Source: a virus. Taken from it: a stretch of 36,372 nt of DNA. The translations under genes and the position numbers were made by a program. The stretch spans positions 1-36,372 of IMG/VR virus record IMGVR_UViG_3300032050_000398; one strand, 5' to 3'. Below, piece by piece: positions 29,665-36,216 of the stretch; within the stretch, counting starts at the first letter, position 1; each line of letters opens with the position of its first letter. Below the pieces are notes generated by a model. It was given only the letters and a program-made list of their open reading frames with translations. It did no database searches and had not been told where the DNA came from.

Positions 29665-29979
29665 ATGATTGAAACACTAATTGCTGGTCTCACTTGCGGC
29701 ATTGCTACATACTATGGAGTTGGTGACGGATTTCATGGACAAATCACCGCTAATGGGGAAAGGTTTAATGCTTATCGTTGGACTGCAGCTCACCCTTATC
29801 TTCCTATGGGCACTAAAATCAGGGTAACAAACCAAGACAACATGAAGCAAGTTATTGTTAGGGTAAATGATCGTGGTCCTTATTCCCACGCAGACATTGA
29901 CCTTTCCTATTCTGCTTTTGCACATATCCAATCAACAAGTAAAGGAAACGCTACAGTGTGTTGGAGAGTTGTCGGATGA
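29665..29979 (+). CDS. RlpA-like double-psi beta-barrel protein
   Basis: 104 aa. The motifs are those of RlpA/expansin-like domains: ATYYGVGDGFHGQITANGERF (residues 14-34), TAAHPYLPMGTKIRVTN (40-56) and VIVRVNDRGPY (63-73) followed by DIDLSYSAF. The Asp69 and His43 region matches the catalytic area of RlpA lytic transglycosylases. A short hydrophobic start (IETLIAGLTCG) may act as a minimal export signal. It may remodel or bind peptidoglycan during entry or lysis, or be a virion component; sequence cannot decide. Confidence 0.82.
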   Translation: MIETLIAGLTCGIATYYGVGDGFHGQITANGERFNAYRWTAAHPYLPMGTKIRVTNQDNMKQVIVRVNDRGPYSHADIDLSYSAFAHIQSTSKGNATVCWRVVG

Positions 29980-29997
29980 TCTTTATTAATTTTACCT

Positions 29998-30393
29998 ATG
30001 TTTAGCAGACCTCTTTTTGGAACTAATACAAAGAAAACCAAACTGTCTTGGTTTGAATATATCTGGCACTCTTGTATTATTCAAGGTTGGTATAATTGCT
30101 GGTATTCCTTTAAGAACTGGGCTGACTTGATGGGAGATAATTATCAAGAATATGCTCTTCTTGTATCTGATGACCCACTGGAGCAGTGTATCTTATACTT
30201 CTGGGATAGTTTAGAGGATGAGATTTATCCTAAACATTTCCTGGAAAGTTTACTTCAAATGTCTTATGATGTTGAAACTGGTAAGGTTAAGACATATTCT
30301 ATGAATGAAGTTTTTGATAGAGTACAAGACCTTGTAGGTGATCTTATTGAAGATTTGAAACTTGATGAGGAATTAGATAATGACAATCTTTGA
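29998..30393 (+). CDS. Hypothetical phage protein, 131 aa
   Basis: Trp/Tyr-rich N-terminal half (WFEYIWHSCIIQGWYNCWYS), then an acidic helical half with DPLEQCILYFWDSLEDEIYP and EVFDRVQDLVGDLIEDLKLD. No motif recognised. Overlaps the next gene by 14 nt. Confidence 0.72.
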   Translation: MFSRPLFGTNTKKTKLSWFEYIWHSCIIQGWYNCWYSFKNWADLMGDNYQEYALLVSDDPLEQCILYFWDSLEDEIYPKHFLESLLQMSYDVETGKVKTYSMNEVFDRVQDLVGDLIEDLKLDEELDNDNL

Positions 30394-30568
30394 TTTGGTT
30401 TACGATCAACGTAAATATGGTTGGGTTGTTGATAAACGCTATGATTGGATCAATATGCTCATGACAATGCAGAAGAAAAATCCACAACGTTTCAAAGAGT
30501 TTGAATATACAAATGCCACGATTTATCATTACATAGATAGAGTACAAATGGAGCAGACCCATGAGTGA
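30380..30568 (+). CDS. Small phage protein, 62 aa
   Basis: Begins MTIFDLVYDQRKYGWVVDKR, then YDWINMLMTMQKKNPQRFKE and a YHYIDRVQMEQ end. Overlaps both neighbours (14 nt and 8 nt). Function unknown. Confidence 0.7.
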   Translation: MTIFDLVYDQRKYGWVVDKRYDWINMLMTMQKKNPQRFKEFEYTNATIYHYIDRVQMEQTHE

Positions 30569-31034
30569 AGTAACCTTTAAGAAGCATAGAGTATTCCGTG
30601 AAACAGAAGCAGTTGTATTCTATGATATCTCGGTTGAGTATTCAAACGCTCAGGACCTTGTGGTTCATTCTGGTCCTGCTATCAGTCCTCCTGATGATAT
30701 TGTAGGTGCAAAACAGTTTTATATTCACTATCATCAGGTAGATCATAATCGCGTTCTGTCTGGTATCAGAACATTTGAACTGGTGAATCCAGAGTGGCGA
30801 TATCCTTACCATATCGTTCACCTTAATCGTTCTTCTGGTGCATTAGTCATTCCTAAAATGACCTATCACCGTTCTTATTCTGGAGAAGAAGGTTCTATTG
30901 TCATTAATCAAGCAATTCGTGACGATGAGTTTAATCCTGAAACTGAGTTTGTTCCCGTATCAGCAGCCAAAGACAGCAATCTTTATCATATCCTCGCTCA
31001 CGAAAAACCAGTTATTCATACACTTGGAGAATAA
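30561..31034 (+). CDS. Conserved phage protein, 157 aa
   Basis: Beta-rich sequence with TEAVVFYDISVEYSNAQDLV, a KQFYIHYHQVDHNRVLSG block, HIVHLNRSSGALVIPKMTYH and RSYSGEEGSIVINQAIRD. The conserved His residues and VIP..TYHRSYSG segment suggest a cupin-like barrel, but I cannot confirm it. Precedes 31037 by two bases. Confidence 0.74.
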   Translation: MSEVTFKKHRVFRETEAVVFYDISVEYSNAQDLVVHSGPAISPPDDIVGAKQFYIHYHQVDHNRVLSGIRTFELVNPEWRYPYHIVHLNRSSGALVIPKMTYHRSYSGEEGSIVINQAIRDDEFNPETEFVPVSAAKDSNLYHILAHEKPVIHTLGE

Positions 31035-31036
31035 CC

Positions 31037-31432
31037 ATGGGGATGTTTGATTATTTTCGTTCTTCCTATGATTTGGGCGAAAAATTTACAAATGTTTTAT
31101 GTCAAACCAAAGATATAGAAGAAGGTATTGGCGGAACCTTGACTGACTATTGGTTAGATCCTAATGGTGTGTTATGGTATCCAGATTATAGGGGTACAAA
31201 TACATATGAGATTATTGAAGAAGACGATCCTCGATATGATCCGAAGAAATTGTTTTTGAACTTTGAATGGGTGCCGACTGGCAATCGTGGATCATATAAA
31301 CCCCATTTGATTACAAAGTATGTTGAGGTTTATCCTGCAACTTGGGAAGGACACTGGGAAGATTGGCCCCGTTGCAGATTGCACTTCAAGTATGGTAGAC
31401 TTGTTGATTATGAGGATTTCACTGGGCGATGA
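31037..31432 (+). CDS. Conserved phage protein, 131 aa
   Basis: Starts MGMFDYFRSSYDLGEKFTNV, an opening shared by many phage proteins of unknown function. It continues with FTNVLCQTKDIEEGIGGTLT, TDYWLDPNGVLWYPDY and VEVYPATWEGHWEDWPRCRL. GGAGA lies upstream. ATGA overlap downstream. Function unknown. Confidence 0.78.
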   Translation: MGMFDYFRSSYDLGEKFTNVLCQTKDIEEGIGGTLTDYWLDPNGVLWYPDYRGTNTYEIIEEDDPRYDPKKLFLNFEWVPTGNRGSYKPHLITKYVEVYPATWEGHWEDWPRCRLHFKYGRLVDYEDFTGR

Positions 31433-31611
31433 ATTCAACAGAGAAGGCAAAAATATATAAAAACGTTTGGTGTTGTGCATATCAAAGACGTTACATGTAT
31501 CGCGGCACCCCACGCGAATATAGAGAGCATGAAACTATTTTAATGTGTCTTAATATGAAAGGCGCAAAGTGGTATCAATTTGACACAGAAAAACCCCATT
31601 ATTTGAAATGA
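31429..31611 (+). CDS. Small basic protein, 60 aa
   Basis: ATGA-coupled on both sides. Contains KIYKNVWCCAYQRRYMYRGT and PREYREHETILMCLNMKGAK. Basic and Cys-containing but without a zinc pattern. Function unknown. Confidence 0.68.
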   Translation: MNSTEKAKIYKNVWCCAYQRRYMYRGTPREYREHETILMCLNMKGAKWYQFDTEKPHYLK

Positions 31612-31931
31612 TAGAAACGTCATTATTTCCTTACGAAAATCACCCATATCGGTTGGAATTCGGAGAAAAGAAAAACACTACAGTTTGTTATTTCTCATGT
31701 GAAGATCACTTGCAAAAATACTTGACCAGGTATAAACTTAATAAGAAAAATGTAAAAATTGATTGCTATCATGAACAATCCATTCAACCCAGTAAAAAGA
31801 ACAAGAGAAGTGTGGAGCAAAAGTCTGAACCAAAAAGTAACGGAAGTTCAAGTTCAGTTCGCAGAAGAAAATCCAGCATGGATTCCACTGGAAACTCTAA
31901 TCGCGCTCCAAAACCTAAAAAAAGAAAATAA
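31608..31931 (+). CDS. Phage protein with basic low-complexity tail, 107 aa
   Basis: The first 60 residues look like a folded domain (MIETSLFPYENHPYRLEFGE, TVCYFSCEDHLQKYLTRYKL). The remainder is a Lys/Ser/Arg/Pro tail (KKNKRSVEQ, SSSSVRRRKSS, APKPKKRK) that could bind nucleic acid. The tail region also encodes a second protein in another frame (31771-31935), so part of its odd composition may reflect the overlap. ATGA-coupled upstream. Confidence 0.7.
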   Translation: MIETSLFPYENHPYRLEFGEKKNTTVCYFSCEDHLQKYLTRYKLNKKNVKIDCYHEQSIQPSKKNKRSVEQKSEPKSNGSSSSVRRRKSSMDSTGNSNRAPKPKKRK

Positions 31932-31935
31932 ATAA
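31771..31935 (+). CDS. Overlapping small protein, 54 aa
   Basis: ATG ORF in a different frame from the 107-aa gene that it overlaps over 161 nt. It begins MNNPFNPVKRTREVWSKSLN and continues TEVQVQFAEENPAWIPLETL, then LIALQNLKKENK. It has normal amphipathic protein character, unlike the low-complexity tail in the other frame. No clear Shine-Dalgarno is seen. Its stop overlaps the late promoter. Confidence 0.55.
   Translation: MNNPFNPVKRTREVWSKSLNQKVTEVQVQFAEENPAWIPLETLIALQNLKKENK
31927..31934 (+). promoter_or_regulatory. Phage late promoter (NATAAATA) for the lectin cluster
   Basis: ATAAATA at 31928-31934, preceded by A, 17 nt before the ATG at 31952. It gives the three lectin-like genes a late start within an otherwise non-late region. 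Confidence 0.62.
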
Positions 31936-31951
31936 AAAAAATATAAAATAC

Positions 31952-32602
31952 ATGGCAATTGCATATAATCCAACAATAGTTACAACAGGATTAGTTTTAT
32001 GTCTTGATGCTGGTAATACAAACTCATACTCTGGTTCTGGTACCAGTTGGAATGATTTAAGTGGTAATCAATATGTTGCTACTATGAGGAATTTGACATC
32101 TTCAAACTGGGTTTTGATCAATGGACAACGTGCATTTGAAACAAATGACACAAACAATCAAGGATTTACTGTATCTAATTTTGTTAGACCTGGATCTCAA
32201 AGAACATATAGTATTTGGTTAAGGTCAAAGTCATTCTCCATTGGGTGGCAAACATGGTTTGATGACGGTGCAGAAAGAATTTTATTTGGTACCAGTACAA
32301 ATACCGTTCACATTTATCCTGATGTCAATCTAACTGCAAATTTACAAACAGATACTTGGTATAATTTATCTTATACTTTATCGGGAACAACTGCTATTGG
32401 ATATGTAAATGGTGTTTCTGTGGGAAGTGGTACTTATTCGTCAGCACTGACAAGTGGAACTGGAGATCTATGGATACTTGGCGATACTGGAAGTGAAATT
32501 ACAAGTTGCTATTGTTCTTATGCTTCTGTTTATAGCAGAGCACTCACAGCAACAGAAATTTCACAAAACTTCAATGCTCTCAGAGGAAGGTTTGGAATCT
32601 AA
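31952..32602 (+). CDS. LamG/ConA-lectin-like tail protein, copy 1
   Basis: 216 aa. Opening TIVTTGLVLCLDAGNTNSYS and GTSWNDLSGN, a beta-sandwich with RTYSIWLRSKSF, TWYNLSYTLSGTTAIGYVNG and LWILGDTGSE, and the ending QNFNALRGRFGI. This is the pattern of laminin-G/concanavalin-like jelly rolls that phages use to bind surface glycans. First of three tandem paralogues behind a late promoter; likely a fibre-tip or capsid-decorating receptor-binding protein. Confidence 0.83.
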   Translation: MAIAYNPTIVTTGLVLCLDAGNTNSYSGSGTSWNDLSGNQYVATMRNLTSSNWVLINGQRAFETNDTNNQGFTVSNFVRPGSQRTYSIWLRSKSFSIGWQTWFDDGAERILFGTSTNTVHIYPDVNLTANLQTDTWYNLSYTLSGTTAIGYVNGVSVGSGTYSSALTSGTGDLWILGDTGSEITSCYCSYASVYSRALTATEISQNFNALRGRFGI

Positions 32603-32627
32603 ATATTTTAAAACTAAGGAAGTGTAA

Positions 32628-33233
32628 ATGGCTGTTTATGCTGGACCAGAAATAGTAGATAATGGTCTTGTATTGTATCTTGACGCTGCAAATCAAAAAT
32701 CTTATCCTGGATCTGGTACCACTTGGAATGATTTGAGTGGTAGAGAAAATCATCATACATTAACTGGAAGTCCAATATATGGTTCCGGTAGATTTACTTT
32801 AGACGGTTCGACACAAGGATTCACCAAAGCGAGTGCAATAAATGGAGTATCTTCAACAAATACTGTAGTAATATGGTACTCTACATCCGATGGAGCTGAA
32901 TTGTGGGTAAGGGGAAATCAAAGTAATGGAGTTTATTTAAGTGCCTCCTCTGGCAATAACTACTATCATAGTAATGTAGGTTCTCCTACGAATTGGGTTG
33001 ATTTAAATTCAGTAACAAATCCTGTTACTGAAGGGTATAGAAATGGCGCATTTCATATGTGGGAAGCAAAAAGTGTAGACTTTTCTTCTTGGTCATATTA
33101 TGAATGGTTTTTATATCCTGCTCCTTGGCAAATGGCAGGAAATGTTAGTTGTATAATGGTATATGACAGAAATTTAACTGCAAATGAAAGTAGACAAAAC
33201 TTTAATGCCATTCGTGGACGCTTTGGAATCTAA
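32628..33233 (+). CDS. LamG/ConA-lectin-like tail protein, copy 2
   Basis: 201 aa paralogue: VDNGLVLYLDAANQKSYPGS, GTTWNDLSGRENHH and the ending SRQNFNAIRGRFGI. The middle differs strongly from copies 1 and 3 (TNTVVIWYSTSDGAELWVRG, SSWSYYEWFLYPAPWQMAG), as expected for a receptor-facing core between conserved ends. AAGGAAGTG serves as Shine-Dalgarno. Confidence 0.82.
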   Translation: MAVYAGPEIVDNGLVLYLDAANQKSYPGSGTTWNDLSGRENHHTLTGSPIYGSGRFTLDGSTQGFTKASAINGVSSTNTVVIWYSTSDGAELWVRGNQSNGVYLSASSGNNYYHSNVGSPTNWVDLNSVTNPVTEGYRNGAFHMWEAKSVDFSSWSYYEWFLYPAPWQMAGNVSCIMVYDRNLTANESRQNFNAIRGRFGI

Positions 33234-33245
33234 GGAGAAACAAAA

Positions 33246-33968
33246 ATGGGATTATCACACTCGCCAAGCATAGCAACCAATGGATTAGTTTTGTATCTTG
33301 ACGCTGCAAATGAAAAATCTTATCCTGGATCTGGAACTAATTGGCAAAATTTAGTTGGGTCTGAAGTTTTTACTATTAATGCTTCTGCTTATAATAGCAG
33401 CGGTCCAAAATATATGGACTTCAAGGGAAGTTTTGGGTGTGCCAAAAAAACTGATTCTGATTTTATTATTTCTGGAGATGTAACTTGTATTTGTTGGACT
33501 AGAATTTTAAATTCTACTTCAAACTGGAGAACTCTTCTTCGTGGTCTTAGCTCTGGACAAGACCACCAAGTAATTGTTCAAAGTGGTACTTGGCAAATCG
33601 GTATGTATGATAATACCAATGGAACAGGATTTAATGATTCTGGATTTAGTCAACAAAATCTTCCTGGTTATGCTTCAAATCAATGGAATATGTTAACTTG
33701 GAGGTGGAAGAATGCAGCAACTCCATATTATAACTTAAGTTATAATGATTCTCCAGAAACAATAAGAGGTTCAAATAATAGTTCAAATGCTAGATTTAAG
33801 CACGGATTTTGTTCTATTGGTGCTTATAATAATGGTGTTCAAAGTGACCCAAATAATGCCTCTCAATTTTGGGGTGATATATCACAAATATCCATTTATA
33901 ATAGATATTTGACTGACGCGGAGATTTCACAAAACTTCAATGCTCTCAGAGGAAGGTTTGGAATCTAA
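33246..33968 (+). CDS. LamG/ConA-lectin-like tail protein, copy 3
   Basis: 240 aa paralogue: TNGLVLYLDAANEKSYPGSG, the lectin core GDVTCICWTRILNSTSNWRT, QWNMLTWRWKNAATPYYNLS, and the ending AEISQNFNALRGRFGI. Its last 45 nt (33924-33968) are identical to those of copy 1 (32558-32602). AAGGAG precedes the ATG. Promoter copy 7 follows directly. Confidence 0.82.
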   Translation: MGLSHSPSIATNGLVLYLDAANEKSYPGSGTNWQNLVGSEVFTINASAYNSSGPKYMDFKGSFGCAKKTDSDFIISGDVTCICWTRILNSTSNWRTLLRGLSSGQDHQVIVQSGTWQIGMYDNTNGTGFNDSGFSQQNLPGYASNQWNMLTWRWKNAATPYYNLSYNDSPETIRGSNNSSNARFKHGFCSIGAYNNGVQSDPNNASQFWGDISQISIYNRYLTDAEISQNFNALRGRFGI

Positions 33969-33973
33969 TATGA

Positions 33974-34027
33974 CACCCAGAGAACTGGCACACTCCTTCT
34001 TGCATTCGTGTGGTTTTGCCTTATAAT
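33974..34027 (+). promoter_or_regulatory. Dyad-type promoter module with hairpin, copy 7
   Basis: CACCC-N4-AACTG (33974-33987) continuing GCACA, and TATAAT at 34022-34027, exactly 39 nt from AACTG. CACAC/GTGTG (33989-33993/34008-34012) forms a hairpin followed by GTTTTGCC. TTGCAT at 34000-34005 could be a -35 (16-nt spacer). It ends the late lectin cluster and starts the next small-gene operon. Confidence 0.72.
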
Positions 34028-34050
34028 ATAAAGGTAATCAAGAGATCCAA

Positions 34051-34245
34051 ATGATTTTCCACTATACTGCTGGTCAGGGAAAGCAAGGTACCCTCACTCT
34101 TGTTCCTTCTATGTCTCTTATCAACCCTCAGTATGTTTGTGTTGCTGAGGTTGAGGGAAAATCAATGGTTGTGAGCAACCCTCGCCCTCTCAATGAAGCA
34201 CTTAATTGGGCTCGTAATTACTGTGGTTCTTTCTGCCTCCTCTGA
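34051..34245 (+). CDS. Small protein, 64 aa
   Basis: Begins MIFHYTAGQGKQGTLTLVPS and has QYVCVAEVEGKSMVVSNPRP and a LNEALNWARNYCGSF helix. First gene behind promoter copy 7. Function unknown. Confidence 0.72.
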   Translation: MIFHYTAGQGKQGTLTLVPSMSLINPQYVCVAEVEGKSMVVSNPRPLNEALNWARNYCGSFCLL

Positions 34246-34247
34246 TA

Positions 34248-34433
34248 ATGAAACCTAAATTTCGACCCATATTAGAAATGGCATTAGAACAAGGTGTTAG
34301 GTATGGATATAATCGTGCATTTAGGCATGATCCAGCACCACATGTAGATGCTATTGTTGAACATATTGTTGAACAAGTAATTAACTCTCTTGACGATTGG
34401 TTTGATTTTGAGGAGAACAATGAACCTAATTAA
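34248..34433 (+). CDS. Small phage protein, 61 aa
   Basis: Begins MKPKFRPILEMALEQGVRYG, continues YNRAFRHDPAPHVDAIVEHI and ends with an acidic DDWFDFEENNEPN. Helical. Overlaps the next gene by 14 nt. Function unknown. Confidence 0.73.
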   Translation: MKPKFRPILEMALEQGVRYGYNRAFRHDPAPHVDAIVEHIVEQVINSLDDWFDFEENNEPN

Positions 34434-34710
34434 TTTTAAACATAGATACGATTACGGTCACGATTGGTATGTTCAAATTCTAACCATCAAGCGTTGGAGT
34501 TTGCTTCAAATATCTGTGAGTTGGAATGATTATGCATCGTGGCCTTATCTGCAAATTAGGTCTGGAAGTGGTGATTTGGTAAGTATTATTTTCTGGGTTT
34601 ATAAGTTTGGGTTTGATATTGATTTTTGTGGGAGAACTTGGAAATGGGATTACTTAGAAAAATGTGATGAGGAATCTGATAAAGATTTCTTGAAAGCGGA
34701 TGAATGCTGA
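34420..34710 (+). CDS. Phage protein, 96 aa
   Basis: The start is set at 34420 by GAGGAG a few bases upstream (inside the previous gene). Begins MNLINFKHRYDYGHDWYVQI and has LLQISVSWNDYASWPYLQIR and FGFDIDFCGRTWKWDYLEKC. Beta-rich and aromatic. Function unknown. Confidence 0.72.
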   Translation: MNLINFKHRYDYGHDWYVQILTIKRWSLLQISVSWNDYASWPYLQIRSGSGDLVSIIFWVYKFGFDIDFCGRTWKWDYLEKCDEESDKDFLKADEC

Positions 34711-34741
34711 AGCAATTACCTACTAAAAAGCACCGAACATT

Positions 34742-35014
34742 ATGAACCTCAAAGAGAAGAAAGCACTACTCAAGAAACTTGAGACTGCATACAACACTTG
34801 TTTTGATTGTGGACAAAAGTATGGAGTTTATTCCGTAGGTTGCTCCTCTGTTTATGAGTCAAAGTGTGGTGTATGCGGTGAGATCAAACGTATCACCGAA
34901 ACCCGTGATTTTGCTTATTTTGTAACTGGTATTCGCAAACTGAAACTGGAGATTGCAAATGAGAAGAGTAAGCGTAAGACCCAAAAGCAAGAAGGCGAAG
35001 AATCGTCTTGCTAA
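34742..35014 (+). CDS. Small zinc-ribbon protein, 90 aa
   Basis: CFDCGQKYG and CGVCGEIKR form two CxxC knuckles about 20 residues apart; an extra Cys lies in VGCSSVYESK. Helices flank them (MNLKEKKALLKKLETAYNTC and TGIRKLKLEIANEKSKRKTQ), with a basic C-terminus. A nucleic-acid or protein adaptor is plausible. Overlaps the next gene by 56 nt. Confidence 0.75.
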   Translation: MNLKEKKALLKKLETAYNTCFDCGQKYGVYSVGCSSVYESKCGVCGEIKRITETRDFAYFVTGIRKLKLEIANEKSKRKTQKQEGEESSC

Positions 35015-35174
35015 CACAATGGAAGGAAATCCTGTTTGTATTGTGGAGCAGGATACTGGCGGTGAGTTATTTCTCGCTTCTGAGAATCGTAAATACTTCT
35101 TCTGGGTTAGCACTCGCACTGGCACAAATCGTTTTGGTGACAAATCTGATTCACACTGGGAGGTGATTGAATGA
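34959..35174 (+). CDS. Small conserved phage protein, 71 aa, paralogue of the gene at 19343
   Basis: The ATG at 34959 is favoured by GGAG at 34948-34951; an in-frame TTG lies six bases earlier. Blocks: RRVSVRPKSKKAKNRLANTM, CIVEQDTGGELFLASENRKY, FFWVSTRTG and SDSHWEVIE. The same block order occurs in the 64-aa protein at 19343. Function unknown. ATGA-coupled to the next gene. Confidence 0.77.
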   Translation: MRRVSVRPKSKKAKNRLANTMEGNPVCIVEQDTGGELFLASENRKYFFWVSTRTGTNRFGDKSDSHWEVIE

Positions 35175-35365
35175 CTTACGACCAACTCTATGAGCACATT
35201 GTCAACTACATTGCTCAACCACTGGATGACAAACGCAAAGCATGTCTGATTCTTGGTGCTGTTATGGAGTTTCACCTTGATTGCCTTGATGAAGGTGTAG
35301 ATCCTCGCACTATTGATATGACTGGTTTTGTGAATGAGAAACTTGATGAACTGGAGGGTAAATGA
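35171..35365 (+). CDS. Small acidic phage protein, 64 aa
   Basis: ATGA overlaps on both sides. Begins MTYDQLYEHIVNYIAQPLDD and has KACLILGAVMEFHLDCLDEG and a MTGFVNEKLDELEGK end. Helical. Function unknown. Confidence 0.72.
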   Translation: MTYDQLYEHIVNYIAQPLDDKRKACLILGAVMEFHLDCLDEGVDPRTIDMTGFVNEKLDELEGK

Positions 35366-35616
35366 GATTTCGTGATATTGAGTTCCGTTGGAGCAACTGC
35401 AATAACAAGTATGAACTCGTCAAGTGGCATCAAAACCCAAATGGTAAAAAGTGTTATGTGATTGCTTTCTTTGATAAAGGCAAAGAGGGATATGATATGA
35501 GAACTATTGGTGACAGGTTCTTTGAGGATAAAGATGCCTGGGTTGTGGGTAAGTATGGTCTGGAGTTTCTAAATGAAGTCTTTGAGATTGAAAGGATTGA
35601 AGAGGAACTGAAATAG
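35362..35616 (+). CDS. Phage protein, 84 aa
   Basis: Begins MRFRDIEFRWSNCNNKYELV and has KKCYVIAFFDKGKEGYDMRT and RFFEDKDAWVVGKYGLEFLN. Mixed alpha/beta with a charged helical end. ATGA-coupled upstream; promoter copy 8 begins two bases after the stop. Function unknown. Confidence 0.73.
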   Translation: MRFRDIEFRWSNCNNKYELVKWHQNPNGKKCYVIAFFDKGKEGYDMRTIGDRFFEDKDAWVVGKYGLEFLNEVFEIERIEEELK

Positions 35617-35617
35617 A

Positions 35618-35671
35618 CACTTGAAGAACTGGCACAGGGCATCTCCACAGGTGCCCTTTTTGGTCTATAAT
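35618..35671 (+). promoter_or_regulatory. Dyad-type promoter module with terminator, copy 8
   Basis: CACTT-N4-AACTG (35618-35631) continuing GCACA, and TATAAT at 35666-35671, exactly 39 nt from AACTG. A terminator hairpin lies between them. It drives the 116-aa gene at 35693, 22 nt downstream of the -10. Confidence 0.74.
35637..35661 (+). terminator. Terminator hairpin inside promoter module copy 8
   Basis: Eight-base-pair stem GGGCATCT/AGGTGCCC (35637-35644/35649-35656), loop CCAC, followed by TTTTT (35657-35661). It closes the operon 34051-35616 just before the next -10. Confidence 0.8.
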
Positions 35672-35692
35672 GACTTCATAAGAAACAAACCA

Positions 35693-36043
35693 ATGACTGA
35701 CCTTTCCAACTTTACTTACAAGCAAATACAGGAACTTGAAAGGCAAATTGAAGAACAGAAAAGGTTGATTCAAGAACGCAAGGAGTTTTTGAGTCAAACA
35801 AAAGACTGTGCGATTGGATATAAGGTGACTTTTTGTGTGAAGTTCAATCCTTATACTCACGAACACGATGAACTGTGTAGTAAGGAGGAATTTGGTGATT
35901 GGTTGGCAAATGATAATGCGAAACAAATTATTGAATACTTTGAACTTAAAACTCCTGTTGAAGATGTAAGTGGTTTTGAGATTACAGAAATGACTGATGA
36001 CGACAAGGAAGAATGGAAGTGTTTTTGGGAAAATGAAGAATGA
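35693..36043 (+). CDS. Phage protein with N-terminal coiled coil, 116 aa
   Basis: The start at 35693 lies downstream of the promoter -10; in-frame sequence further upstream would read through the promoter. Begins MTDLSNFTYKQIQELERQIE, forming a coiled coil to about residue 34, then IGYKVTFCVKFNPYTHEHDE and EFGDWLANDNAKQIIEYFEL. Acidic C-terminus. ATGA overlap with the next gene. Function unknown. Confidence 0.75.
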   Translation: MTDLSNFTYKQIQELERQIEEQKRLIQERKEFLSQTKDCAIGYKVTFCVKFNPYTHEHDELCSKEEFGDWLANDNAKQIIEYFELKTPVEDVSGFEITEMTDDDKEEWKCFWENEE

Positions 36044-36216
36044 ACTACCTCTGCCTTGTTGATGGTGTCGTAGAATACGGCAGCACAGACCTCTACCAAT
36101 TCAATCATTATCGTATGATGTATTACGAAGACCACAAAGATGCTGAAAATGTAGAGTATCTTGTGCTGACTGATGAAGCATACAACGAAATGTTCCCTTG
36201 TGAGGATGAAGAATGA
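36040..36216 (+). CDS. Small acidic protein, 58 aa
   Basis: ATG ORF starting MNYLCLVDGVVEYGSTDLYQ and ending NEMFPCEDEE. ATGA overlaps on both sides. Strongly acidic and Tyr-rich. Function unknown. Confidence 0.68.
   Translation: MNYLCLVDGVVEYGSTDLYQFNHYRMMYYEDHKDAENVEYLVLTDEAYNEMFPCEDEE

Noticed and set aside
33970-34026. 18-codon ATG frame across promoter copy 7
   Set aside because: It consists of the dyad, hairpin and -10 sequence themselves; coding is unlikely.
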